Part shown: one piece after another, positions 8,875 through 16,548 of the stretch
How the letters are laid out: each line of letters starts with the position of its first letter
Position numbering within the stretch: position 1 is the first letter of the stretch
DNA from: Oligoflexus tunisiensis
GTDB lineage: Bacteria > Bdellovibrionota_B > Oligoflexia > Oligoflexales > Oligoflexaceae
Direction: 5' to 3'
Length of the DNA stretch: 64,000 nt
NCBI RefSeq assembly: GCF_001748245.1
Contig: NZ_BDFO01000001.1
Location: 1,101,345 to 1,165,344 of the forward strand
Position numbers and translations under genes: made by a program
The notes under the pieces: model-generated
The model's input: only the letters and a program-made list of their open reading frames with translations
The model's database searches: none
What the model was told of the DNA's origin: nothing

Positions 8875-9872
8875 AAGCCTATTTGCAAAAGCTCTTCAAA
8901 TCCCAGGATCTCACCCGCGAGGAGGCTGCGGCTGCCACCTCCCTGATCATGCAGGGCGCAGTCAGCGTCGAGGAAACCGCAGGTTTTCTAGGGGCGCTCG
9001 CCGGCAAGGGGGAAACGGTCGACGAAATCGTCGGCTGTGTCAGCAGCATGCGCGCGCATGCCGTGGCCCTGCAGCCGAGACGTCCGGATTTGATTGATGT
9101 CTGCGGCACAGGCGGCGACGGAGCGGAAACCTTCAACATCTCCACCTGCAATGCCCTGGTTCTGGCTGCCGCCGGTCTTGGTGTTTGCAAGCATGGCAAC
9201 CGCGCCGTTTCCAGTCGCTGCGGGAGCGCCGATGTGCTGGAAGCTCTCGGCGTGGCCATCGACCTTCAGCCCGATCGAGCGGCTGCGGCCATCGATGCCT
9301 GCGGTTTCGCGTTTCTCTTTGCTCCGCATTATCACCCCGCAATGAAATATGTGGGCCCGGTGCGGCGGGCTTTGGGTGTGCGGACGGTTTTCAATCTGCT
9401 GGGTCCTCTGGCCAATCCAGCGCCCGTGAAGCATCAGGTGGTGGGCGTCTTCGATCCCGATCTGGTACCCATGATGGCCGCGGCTCTGCAAAAACTGGGA
9501 GCGGAATCGGCCCTGGTCGTATGCGGTGACGGCGGTCTGGATGAATTGAGCCTTTCCGGTCCGAGCCGCGTGTCGCAGCTCAAGGATGGACGGATCGAAC
9601 ATTTCACTCTCAGTCCCGAGGATTTTGGTGTCGCCCGCGCTCCGCTCGAAACCTTGAAAGGCGGTGACAAGGAAGCCAACGCACGGATCATCGAAGCGAT
9701 CCTGCATGGGGAGCGCAGCCCCCGGCGTGATATCGTGGTCATGAACGCCGGAGCGGCTCTGGTGGTCAGCGGACGGGCCAGTTCCTGGCGCGAAGGAGCG
9801 GACCAGATCGCGGTGGTCATCGACAGTGGACGCGCCTTTCAAACTCTGGAAAAAATACGAGCGTTTGTATGA
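8871..9872 (+). CDS. trpD: Anthranilate phosphoribosyltransferase
   Basis: TrpD joins anthranilate to PRPP giving phosphoribosyl anthranilate. The 333-residue protein has the PRPP-binding motif DVCGTGGDG and the signature [18 protein letters not shown], and an N-terminal helical domain (residues 1-70). The start is GTG 8871 inside the GTGA overlap with trpG. The stop overlaps the trpC ATG. Length and motifs are typical, with no sign of damage. Confidence 0.97.
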   Translation: MKAYLQKLFKSQDLTREEAAAATSLIMQGAVSVEETAGFLGALAGKGETVDEIVGCVSSMRAHAVALQPRRPDLIDVCGTGGDGAETFNISTCNALVLAAAGLGVCKHGNRAVSSRCGSADVLEALGVAIDLQPDRAAAAIDACGFAFLFAPHYHPAMKYVGPVRRALGVRTVFNLLGPLANPAPVKHQVVGVFDPDLVPMMAAALQKLGAESALVVCGDGGLDELSLSGPSRVSQLKDGRIEHFTLSPEDFGVARAPLETLKGGDKEANARIIEAILHGERSPRRDIVVMNAGAALVVSGRASSWREGADQIAVVIDSGRAFQTLEKIRAFV

Positions 9873-10681
9873 GTGAACAGGATAAAACAGCCAGCAGTGT
9901 TTTGCATAAAATAGGAAGGACTGTCGCGGAACGTGTGAAACGGGATCGCGCTCAGGAAAGCGAGCAGGATCTGCTGGCCCGTATCGCAGCCTCCGGATGG
10001 AAGCCGAAGGATTTTCGGGCGCTCTTTGATCGACGCGGATTCAATGTGATCGCGGAAATCAAACTGGCCAGTCCTTCACGCGGCGATATTGCTCCAGGTC
10101 TTCAGCCTTTGGATGTGGCCCGAGCCTATCTCGAGAATGGCGCCGCCGCCCTTTCCATACTCACGGAACCCCTGTTTTTCAAAGGCGATATCAAATATCT
10201 GAAAGCCATCCGCGCGGCTTATCCGGAAGCCTATCTTTTGCAAAAGGATTTTATCATTGATCCCTATCAACTGTATCAGGCCAAGGCCGCAGGAGCGGAC
10301 GCCATCCTTATCATCGTGGCCTTGCTCGGTGAGCAGGGCTCCGCTGAAATCCTGCGCACGGCACGGCAGCTGGGCTTGACCGCGCTGGTGGAAGTGCATA
10401 ATGCCGAGGAAATGGCCATCGCCACGCGCATCGGTGCCGATCTGGTGGGCATTAATAATCGCAATCTCAAGGATCTCAGCATTTCCCTTGATGTGTCCCT
10501 GCAGCTGCGGCCCATGGCTCCGGCGGGTGCGCGTCTGATTTGTGAAAGCGGCATCGAAACTCACGAGGATATGCACCGCCTGCACGCGGAAGGCTTTCAC
10601 GGCTTTCTGGTGGGAACGAGCCTCATGCGGACCGGTCGTCCTGGTGATGCCCTGGCGAGGCTCATACGTCATGCGCATTAA
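9869..10681 (+). CDS. trpC: Indole-3-glycerol phosphate synthase
   Basis: TrpC is a TIM-barrel enzyme that cyclises carboxyphenylamino-deoxyribulose phosphate to indole-glycerol phosphate. Typical family blocks are visible: VIAEIKLASPSRGDI (catalytic Lys/phosphate region), LQKDFIIDPYQ and GINNRNLKDL, then CESGI. The 270-residue product is a single-function enzyme, not a TrpC-TrpF fusion. Start ATG overlaps trpD by four bases and the end overlaps trpF by 11 bases. Confidence 0.97.
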   Translation: MSEQDKTASSVLHKIGRTVAERVKRDRAQESEQDLLARIAASGWKPKDFRALFDRRGFNVIAEIKLASPSRGDIAPGLQPLDVARAYLENGAAALSILTEPLFFKGDIKYLKAIRAAYPEAYLLQKDFIIDPYQLYQAKAAGADAILIIVALLGEQGSAEILRTARQLGLTALVEVHNAEEMAIATRIGADLVGINNRNLKDLSISLDVSLQLRPMAPAGARLICESGIETHEDMHRLHAEGFHGFLVGTSLMRTGRPGDALARLIRHAH

Positions 10682-11312
10682 AATCTGCGGCATCACACGA
10701 ACAGAAGACGCGCGTCTGGCCCTGCAACTCGGAGCCTGGGCTCTCGGTTTTATCTTCCATGAGAAAAGCCCACGTTACATCACGGCCGCAGCTGTGCGGC
10801 GGATTCTGGACGATCTCGCTGCGGAAGGTCTGGTCCCTGAGCGCAAGGTCGGCGTCTTTGTGAATGCCACCACCGATCATATTCACAACACGTTGGCAAT
10901 TTCAGGACTCGATACGGTGCAGCTCCACGGAGATGAAACGCCCGCGTTCTGTCAGAGCCTGAGCGGCACACGACTGTGGAAGGCCTTCCGCCTGCGCAGC
11001 TCCGATCAGCTTTTGGAACTGCCAGCTTTCGAACCCACTATCGAGGCCTTTCTGTTTGATGCTGCGGTTGCAGGACAGTACGGTGGCACCGGTCATACAA
11101 CGGACTGGTCCCTCGTCGCCAGCATTCAAAGTTCCCGGCCTTTGATTCTGTCCGGTGGTCTTCATCCCGAAAACCTGCAGGCAGCCGCTGCAGCCGTCCC
11201 GGCCTTTGCCTTTGACCTTTCGTCAGGGGTCGAAGTCTCGCCGGGTATCAAAAACGCCGATAAACTACGCAAACTTTTTCAGCTAAGGAATCCCCATGGC
11301 TCAAAACCCTGA
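10671..11312 (+). CDS. trpF: Phosphoribosylanthranilate isomerase
   Basis: TrpF performs the Amadori rearrangement between TrpD and TrpC. The start ATG 10671 gives [10 protein letters not shown], the classic N-terminus with the catalytic Cys; longer frames upstream lie inside trpC and are not used. The catalytic aspartate block near the middle ([16 protein letters not shown]) and the phosphate-binding LSGGLHPEN are present. At 213 residues it is the usual size. It overlaps trpC by 11 and trpB by 17 bases. Confidence 0.96.
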   Translation: MRIKICGITRTEDARLALQLGAWALGFIFHEKSPRYITAAAVRRILDDLAAEGLVPERKVGVFVNATTDHIHNTLAISGLDTVQLHGDETPAFCQSLSGTRLWKAFRLRSSDQLLELPAFEPTIEAFLFDAAVAGQYGGTGHTTDWSLVASIQSSRPLILSGGLHPENLQAAAAAVPAFAFDLSSGVEVSPGIKNADKLRKLFQLRNPHGSKP

Positions 11313-12471
11313 TGCACGCGGTTACTACGGCCGTTATGGTGGGCGCTATGTTCCGGAGACCCTCTATCGTCCCGTGATGGAACTGGAGGAGGCGTATCAA
11401 CGCTTTTCCCAGGACCCTGCGTTTCAAGCGGAATTGAAACATCTCCTGCATACCTATGTCGGGCGCCCCACACCTCTGACCTTTGCCCGTCGGCTGACCG
11501 GGCATCTGGGTGGAGCGCAGATTTATTTGAAACGCGAGGACCTGACTCATACCGGAGCCCATAAAATTAACAATGCCTTGGGTCAGGTGCTTCTGGCCCA
11601 GCGCATGGGCAAGACGCGCATCATCGCGGAAACCGGAGCGGGTCAGCACGGGGTGGCGACTGCGACAGCTGCTGCACTTTTGGGCCTGGAATGTCAGGTG
11701 TATATGGGCAGCGTGGATATGGCCCGTCAGGCTCTGAACGTGCGCCGCATGCGTTTGCTCGGGGCCACGGTGGTGCCGGTGGAAAGCGGAGCCAAAACCT
11801 TGAAGGATGCCGTGAATGAAGCGATGCGTGATTGGGTGACCAACGTGCGCACCACATTCTACAGTCTCGGTTCCGCTCTTGGACCGCATCCTTATCCGCA
11901 AATGGTGCGGGATTTTCACAAGGTCATCGGTGAAGAGGCCCGCGCCCAAATTCTGGAAGCGGCCGGCCGTCTGCCGGATGAACTCGTGGCCTGCGTGGGC
12001 GGTGGCAGTAATGCGATCGGACTTTTTCACCCTTTCCTGCAGGATACGGCGGTGAAAATGACCGGTGTGGAAGCGGGTGGGCATGGCATTGTGCTCGGAC
12101 AGCATGCGGCGCGTTTTGCAGGCGGCCAGCTGGGTGTTTTGCATGGAGCCCTTACCTGGCTTTTGCAAAATGATGACGGTCAGGTCCAGGATACGCACAG
12201 CATTTCCGCTGGTCTGGATTATCCAGCCGTGGGACCGGAGCATGCCCTTCTGCATGAAACGGGACGCGCGCAGTATACCTATGCCACCGATCAGGAGGCG
12301 CTCGAGGCCTTCCGTCTTCTGTCCCGCTTGGAAGGTATCATACCCGCGCTGGAAAGTTCCCATGCGATAGCCTACGTCCTGAAGCAGGCCCCGACCCTGG
12401 CCAAGGATAAAATTCTTCTGGTGAATCTCTCGGGTCGTGGTGACAAGGATTTGGAAGGAGGCGTCGGATGA
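11296..12471 (+). CDS. trpB: Tryptophan synthase beta chain
   Basis: TrpB condenses indole and serine with pyridoxal phosphate. The PLP lysine is in [13 protein letters not shown], followed by [13 protein letters not shown] and the phosphate-binding GGGSNAIG. The N-terminal [10 protein letters not shown] and the ending GRGDKD are standard, and 391 residues is full length. It partners TrpA, encoded next with an ATGA overlap, to form the alpha2-beta2 channelling complex. Confidence 0.98.
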   Translation: MAQNPDARGYYGRYGGRYVPETLYRPVMELEEAYQRFSQDPAFQAELKHLLHTYVGRPTPLTFARRLTGHLGGAQIYLKREDLTHTGAHKINNALGQVLLAQRMGKTRIIAETGAGQHGVATATAAALLGLECQVYMGSVDMARQALNVRRMRLLGATVVPVESGAKTLKDAVNEAMRDWVTNVRTTFYSLGSALGPHPYPQMVRDFHKVIGEEARAQILEAAGRLPDELVACVGGGSNAIGLFHPFLQDTAVKMTGVEAGGHGIVLGQHAARFAGGQLGVLHGALTWLLQNDDGQVQDTHSISAGLDYPAVGPEHALLHETGRAQYTYATDQEALEAFRLLSRLEGIIPALESSHAIAYVLKQAPTLAKDKILLVNLSGRGDKDLEGGVG

Positions 12472-13280
12472 GTCGTTTGCAGAAGGTGATTCGGGAGCGT
12501 CAGCAGGAAGGCAGGAAAACTTTCGTGGCCTATATCACGGCCGGTGATCCCAATCTTGCGGAAACCATGACCCTCGCTCAGGCGCTGGCGACATCGGGAG
12601 TGGATATCATCGAACTCGGTGTGCCGTTTTCCGATCCTTTGGCCGATGGTCCCACGAATCAAAGAGCAGCCGAACGCGCGCTGGCCTCGGGGACGAGTCT
12701 GCAGAAAATTTTGGATGAGGTGGCCGTCTTCCGCAAAGGAAACGATCAAACACCCCTCGTGATCTTTTCCTATCTGAATCCCATCTATCGCATGGGCTTT
12801 GAGAATTTTGCAAACAAAGCCCGGGCTGCAGGCGCTGATGGCGTTTTAATTGTCGACTTTCCACCCGAGGAAGCCGACGCCTACCGTCGCATGATGCAGG
12901 CCGCCGGCCTTGATACCGTGTTTCTGGCTTCGCCCACCAGCGATGAAAAGCGCCTGCAGCATGTGGATGAACAGTCCTCAGGTTTTGTCTATTATGTCTC
13001 CCGCACGGGCGTGACCGGCATGCAGTCACAGCTGTCCCAGAGCCTTGATCAGGAGATGAGCCTCGTCAAACGCCTTGTGAAAAAACCGGTGATGGTCGGC
13101 TTCGGCATTTCCAATCCCGAGCAGGCCGTCGCAGCCGCCCGATTGGGTGACGGCATTATCATCGGCAGTGCCATCGTCAAGCTCATTGAGGAAGGGGCCG
13201 ACGCCAGCACCCGCCTCAAAGGTGTGCGTGCGTTTGCAAGCAGCATCCGTGCGGCTCTGGATCAGAATTTTCGTTCCTGA
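12468..13280 (+). CDS. trpA: Tryptophan synthase alpha chain
   Basis: TrpA cleaves indole-glycerol phosphate to indole and glyceraldehyde 3-phosphate. The catalytic glutamate is in [17 protein letters not shown], with the YLNPIYRMG block and the phosphate-binding GFGISNPEQ. Its 270 residues are typical. It is the last gene of the trp operon; the next gene is convergent with only 11 bases between stops. I see no strong intrinsic terminator in that gap. Confidence 0.97.
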   Translation: MSRLQKVIRERQQEGRKTFVAYITAGDPNLAETMTLAQALATSGVDIIELGVPFSDPLADGPTNQRAAERALASGTSLQKILDEVAVFRKGNDQTPLVIFSYLNPIYRMGFENFANKARAAGADGVLIVDFPPEEADAYRRMMQAAGLDTVFLASPTSDEKRLQHVDEQSSGFVYYVSRTGVTGMQSQLSQSLDQEMSLVKRLVKKPVMVGFGISNPEQAVAAARLGDGIIIGSAIVKLIEEGADASTRLKGVRAFASSIRAALDQNFRS

Positions 13281-13291
13281 ATGGCGGCGGT

Positions 13292-13498
13292 TCAGCTGAT
13301 CGCCTTGAGCTCCTCACGAGCCAGGGCGTCGCCGCCTTCTGAACGCAGCAGCAGCTGAATCATCAGACCCAGGCGAAACTCCAGCTTTTCGCGACTCAGC
13401 GGATCGCCTTCCAGAGCATGCCAGGCTTTCCAGGGAGTGGTTTTGATTTCAAAGGTGTCATGACAGGAAGCCAGTACAGGTCCCGCATCCCGGAACAT
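13292..13498 (-). CDS. Small hypothetical protein, 68 residues
   Basis: The start ATG 13498 is chosen because GGAGGA lies seven bases upstream; a longer upstream frame would cross the terminator hairpin at 13552-13570. The product is soluble and mostly helical in its second half (about residues 35-68, rich in Leu, Arg and Glu). No known motif is recognised. It sits downstream of the Hint-domain gene's terminator and is convergent with trpA. Confidence 0.55.
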   Translation of the reverse strand: MFRDAGPVLASCHDTFEIKTTPWKAWHALEGDPLSREKLEFRLGLMIQLLLRSEGGDALAREELKAIS

Positions 13499-13540
13499 AG
13501 ATTTCCTCCGCCAACAGTATTGTTGCGAGGATTTGCGATG

Positions 13541-13570
13541 AAACAAAAAAAGCCAAACCCAAGGTTTGGC
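13541..13570 (-). terminator. Rho-independent terminator after the Hint-domain gene
   Basis: On the minus strand the perfect stem GCCAAACC/GGTTTGGC (13552-13559 with 13563-13570) with a three-base loop is followed directly by a run of seven T. This is the clearest intrinsic terminator in the window and ends the transcript of the upstream 607-residue gene. Confidence 0.85.
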
Positions 13571-13671
13571 ATATTTGCGCATCGTTTCGGCACTTTAGCA
13601 GAGAAAGCTGCAATCGGCCACAAATCCTTGTTGAGTCAAACGATAAGACTCCCGCCAGGCGTTTGCAAGAT

Positions 13672-15495
13672 CTATTTTTCGTAAACCCACCGATCGGTAC
13701 CTGACATATTTTTCTGCAGGCGGGTTTGAATGTAGAGGTCCCCCGTGACCACACCGTTGGCGAGGACATAATGATCCCGCAGATCGTCCCCGGCTTCCAG
13801 CTCCAGGTTCCAGACCACGGGTGCCTTGCCCTCGACCGGGGCGCTCGCAATTTTTTGAATCACACCCAGGGTTCCCTTTTCCGTCCGCACGCGATCCCCT
13901 TCCTGCAATTCAAAAGCGGCTTTTGGACCCTGCTGGGTTGGGAAGGGATGGGTTCCGGTGACACGCACGGTCTTGCCTTCAATCTGAATATCCAGCATGG
14001 GAACCTTCTCCGGTCCACGCGTCATGCGGGTGATGGCCTGTGCCCGACGGGTGATGGGATTCCAAACCAGGTCGCGCTCGGTAAGTTCGGTGATGCGCTT
14101 TTGCGTTTTGCCGTCACCCAGCGTGATCATGGTTTCCTCGGCAAAGCAGCCACAGGCTCCCCGCACGAAGAGAAACTTGCGCTTGCAGCTCGGCACTGTG
14201 TAATAAACGTATTCCAGTGACTGCCAGCCCACGCTGCCCAGTTCATCAAAGTTGGTGGGCAGCCGACCGTTTTTCGCCAGAAATTGTTCAGCCGGATTAC
14301 GGATATTTTCACAGAATTTGACACTTTTGATTTTGAGCTGGCTGTTGCGCATCACCAGCTGATGGTCACGTGCGTAGTCTCCATACTTTCGATCCTGAAT
14401 GTCGGCGATGGCCGCTGTCTTATAGGTGTCCCCCTCATAATAGGGGCATTCGTCCTTGCAGGCGGCCTTGAATTCGGCGTCGGACAGATCCCTGCCCTGG
14501 TCCCAGTCACTGGCGAGCGTGAACGAATGCGAAACTTCATGAAGCGGGGCTTCGGACACTGTGCCTTTCGCATTGTAGAGCACAGCGCGAATCGTGTATT
14601 GACCGTTAGCCGGCGTCATCGAGCAGGTGGCAGGATCCCCATCAAAACCCACGAACTGATAGCGTGTGGTTCCCACCACCTCGTTGCGCGCCAGGACATT
14701 GGTCGCGCGGTGATTGGTGGGCTCGCCGGTGTCCTTGTTGAAGACACTGAGTTCGATCGGATCATTATTCACATAAATCACCGCTTTATAGACCACTCCC
14801 GAGCCGATGACCCGCAGATCATATTCACCGATGCCGATGTTGCTGAAATCAGTCGACCAGAGATTGGTTCCAGCGGGACTGATTTGCAGAATGGGATTGT
14901 AGGGCTGCGGCACCGGCACTGGAATGCGCGCCTTGCTCGTCAGGCTGCTGCTCTGACCCTTGTCCGTTTTGTTGGTTTTGACCTCAACATCGACAGATTC
15001 CACATAATCATAGTCCATGGATCGCTTGAAGTTGGCCTTCAGAATGCGGACATAACCGTCCTGTTGTTTCAGAGCCGTCTGACTTTTGGAGCCGGCGAAA
15101 ACATTTTCAAGCGCAGGACCGGCCACATCTCCGGTATCGACGAGGCTCATCCTGATCCAGCCATTGTCCTTCAAGGCCACGTCATCGGTTGGAATTCTGG
15201 GATTCTTCGTCATCTGACGCCAATCCGCCAGCCAGTAGTTTTGGGGGAACAGCGCCGGAAGGTATTCGTTGTCCACCTTGCCGTTATTCAGAAGTGCTTT
15301 GAACTGAGCCACCGCATTCATGTTGGAAAGCGAAGCGGCATCCTGAGTGGCCTTCACCCGGGCATGCTGCACCGAGTCATTCACCTTGCGCTGATTGGCC
15401 ATCACATAAATGCTGGTCAGTGCCAGAGCCGCCAGCGCGACCAAAGTCGTGACGCCAGCCGAGCCCTGTTCACCAGGTTGGGTATGAAATGCCAT
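13672..15495 (-). CDS. Pilin-like/PilX-like secreted protein with C-terminal Hint domain
   Basis: A 607-residue protein. Residues 11-33 form one hydrophobic helix after a short polar head, like the N-terminus of PilX-type minor pilins (GSAGVTTLVALAALALTS). The middle is a long beta-rich extracellular-looking region with several Cys residues. From Cys450 to about residue 591 lies a Hint (hedgehog/intein) domain: CFAEETMITLGDG (block A), GTHPF (515-518, block B) and HYVLANGV near the end. Hint domains carry out N-to-S acyl shift and self-cleavage, so the N-terminal part may be released or ligated after export. The domain lacks an obvious splicing downstream residue, so splicing is unlikely. It has its own terminator downstream. 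Confidence 0.8.
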   Translation of the reverse strand: MAFHTQPGEQGSAGVTTLVALAALALTSIYVMANQRKVNDSVQHARVKATQDAASLSNMNAVAQFKALLNNGKVDNEYLPALFPQNYWLADWRQMTKNPRIPTDDVALKDNGWIRMSLVDTGDVAGPALENVFAGSKSQTALKQQDGYVRILKANFKRSMDYDYVESVDVEVKTNKTDKGQSSSLTSKARIPVPVPQPYNPILQISPAGTNLWSTDFSNIGIGEYDLRVIGSGVVYKAVIYVNNDPIELSVFNKDTGEPTNHRATNVLARNEVVGTTRYQFVGFDGDPATCSMTPANGQYTIRAVLYNAKGTVSEAPLHEVSHSFTLASDWDQGRDLSDAEFKAACKDECPYYEGDTYKTAAIADIQDRKYGDYARDHQLVMRNSQLKIKSVKFCENIRNPAEQFLAKNGRLPTNFDELGSVGWQSLEYVYYTVPSCKRKFLFVRGACGCFAEETMITLGDGKTQKRITELTERDLVWNPITRRAQAITRMTRGPEKVPMLDIQIEGKTVRVTGTHPFPTQQGPKAAFELQEGDRVRTEKGTLGVIQKIASAPVEGKAPVVWNLELEAGDDLRDHYVLANGVVTGDLYIQTRLQKNMSGTDRWVYEK

Positions 15496-15517
15496 TGGTC
15501 CCCTCCAAGCCCTGATT

Positions 15518-15550
15518 GCATTTTTCCTGCGGACAGTGTCGGAAAAATGC
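15518..15550. repeat. 10-bp inverted repeat in the leader of the Hint-domain gene
   Basis: GCATTTTTCC (15518-15527) and GGAAAAATGC (15541-15550) are perfect inverted copies separated by 13 bases. The element lies 23-55 bases before the start codon of the minus-strand Hint gene, so it could fold in the mRNA leader or be an operator. It is not followed by a T-run. Confidence 0.55.
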
Positions 15551-15605
15551 CGGAAAGGATGATGGGGGGGACCCTTACCTTAGGGAATGAAAGCAGGGAA
15601 CGCGC

Positions 15606-16052
15606 TTAGCCCTTGTCGGCACAGTCACTTTCCAGGCGCGGCATGCCGTTGTCGAACCATTTGAGAAAAATTCGCTGTTCGATGGGATCCAAAGGCCTGG
15701 TCAGTCGATTGGTTTCGATGCGGATTTTGGCAGCTTCGGCGACAGCCACCCAGCCTTCATAGGTAAGAAATTTGATGCCGTTGAAGGCGATCTTATCGTT
15801 GTGACAACTGTCGCAACGCAACTCGGAAAGGTCACGAATCCAGAGCTCATAGCTGGGAATACTGAGGCTATCGCAGGTGATTTCGGGTTCTTCTTTTACC
15901 GGCTCCTTGGTCACCGGCTCCTGGGTGACGGGCTGCTGCTCTGCGGTTTGAGCGGTTTCCGTCACCGCTTCCTCTGTCGCGCTTTCGGATTCCTTCTGGC
16001 AGGCTACCCCTGCGAGAACAAAAATCAAAAGTCCAGGCATCAGCCGTTGCAT
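15606..16052 (-). CDS. Lipoprotein with a CxxCH (haem c-type) motif
   Basis: Start ATG 16052 gives 148 residues. The signal peptide ends in a lipobox, LAGVAC. A Glu/Thr/Pro-rich linker follows (about residues 20-60). The C-terminal part contains CDSCH, the haem-attachment motif of cytochromes c, followed by a short segment like those in 'planctomycete-type' cytochrome c-like modules. One further Cys occurs near the linker end and one near the C-terminus. It may be a small periplasmic lipoprotein cytochrome, though a lone CxxCH can be coincidental and a distal Met ligand is not certain (GMPRL is a candidate). A sigma-54 promoter precedes it. Confidence 0.75.
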   Translation of the reverse strand: MQRLMPGLLIFVLAGVACQKESESATEEAVTETAQTAEQQPVTQEPVTKEPVKEEPEITCDSLSIPSYELWIRDLSELRCDSCHNDKIAFNGIKFLTYEGWVAVAEAAKIRIETNRLTRPLDPIEQRIFLKWFDNGMPRLESDCADKG

Positions 16053-16087
16053 GGTCAAACCCCAAAAAATGTGTGGTATTTACGGCG

Positions 16088-16103
16088 TGCAATTTAAGTG
16101 CCT
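16088..16103 (-). promoter_or_regulatory. Sigma-54 promoter upstream of the CxxCH lipoprotein
   Basis: The minus strand reads AGGCAC-TTAAA-TTGCA, with exact GG-N10-GC spacing; only the first base differs from the TGGCAC consensus. It ends 36 bases before the lipoprotein start codon. Confidence 0.65.
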
Positions 16104-16197
16104 GAAATTGGTAAGGTATAAGGCCTTGAGATGACTCAGGAGGCTCGACCGTGCCTGTGACGAAAGGCGCGCCAAGGGATTGACAGCGTGGGAAATC

Positions 16198-16422
16198 CTA
16201 CAGCCAGATTAAGGCTCCGCTGACCAGCATGCTGAGCAGGGCCAGAGCGGTAAAGAGTGCGGCCATGCTCAGACGCAGGGTCTGTTCCATGCGCTGCTGC
16301 TGATTGCCTCCGAGAGCTTGCATAACGGTTTGCTGACGCCGCACTTCCTGACCCAGAACCTTGAATGAGTATAGAAAACTCAAGCTACTCAAAAGAGCTA
16401 TTATCATAGTGTAGGAAGGCAT
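16198..16422 (-). CDS. Small membrane protein, 74 residues
   Basis: Start ATG 16422 is preferred because AGGAG lies eight bases upstream. The product has two hydrophobic segments: near residues 5-22 (IIALLSSLSFLYSF) and near 52-74 (LFTALALLSMLVSGALIWL), joined by a polar Gln/Arg-rich loop. It is therefore probably a hairpin inner-membrane protein. I recognise no family. Confidence 0.6.
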   Translation of the reverse strand: MPSYTMIIALLSSLSFLYSFKVLGQEVRRQQTVMQALGGNQQQRMEQTLRLSMAALFTALALLSMLVSGALIWL

Positions 16423-16548
16423 GGCCGGTCTCCTCATACGGTGGACCTCTTCCATCAGATTCGGCGCCTTTGATTCAAGCTCAATGGTCCGTGGCAAGCC
16501 TTGAGAAAGTATCCCGCATCCAGGGTCCTTTTCGTGCGTGATGCATTC

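Noticed and set aside
11248..12363. 371-codon antisense frame inside trpB
   Set aside because: trpB is certain, and this frame is its opposite-strand shadow.
13284..13335. GGCGGCG/CGCCGCC pair around the trpA stop as a terminator
   Set aside because: The loop would be about 40 bases and lies partly in a coding region; no T-run follows.
14284..15609. 441-codon frame antisense to the Hint-domain gene
   Set aside because: Antisense shadow of a real, motif-bearing gene; the composition mirrors the codon bias of the opposite strand and it has no known motif.
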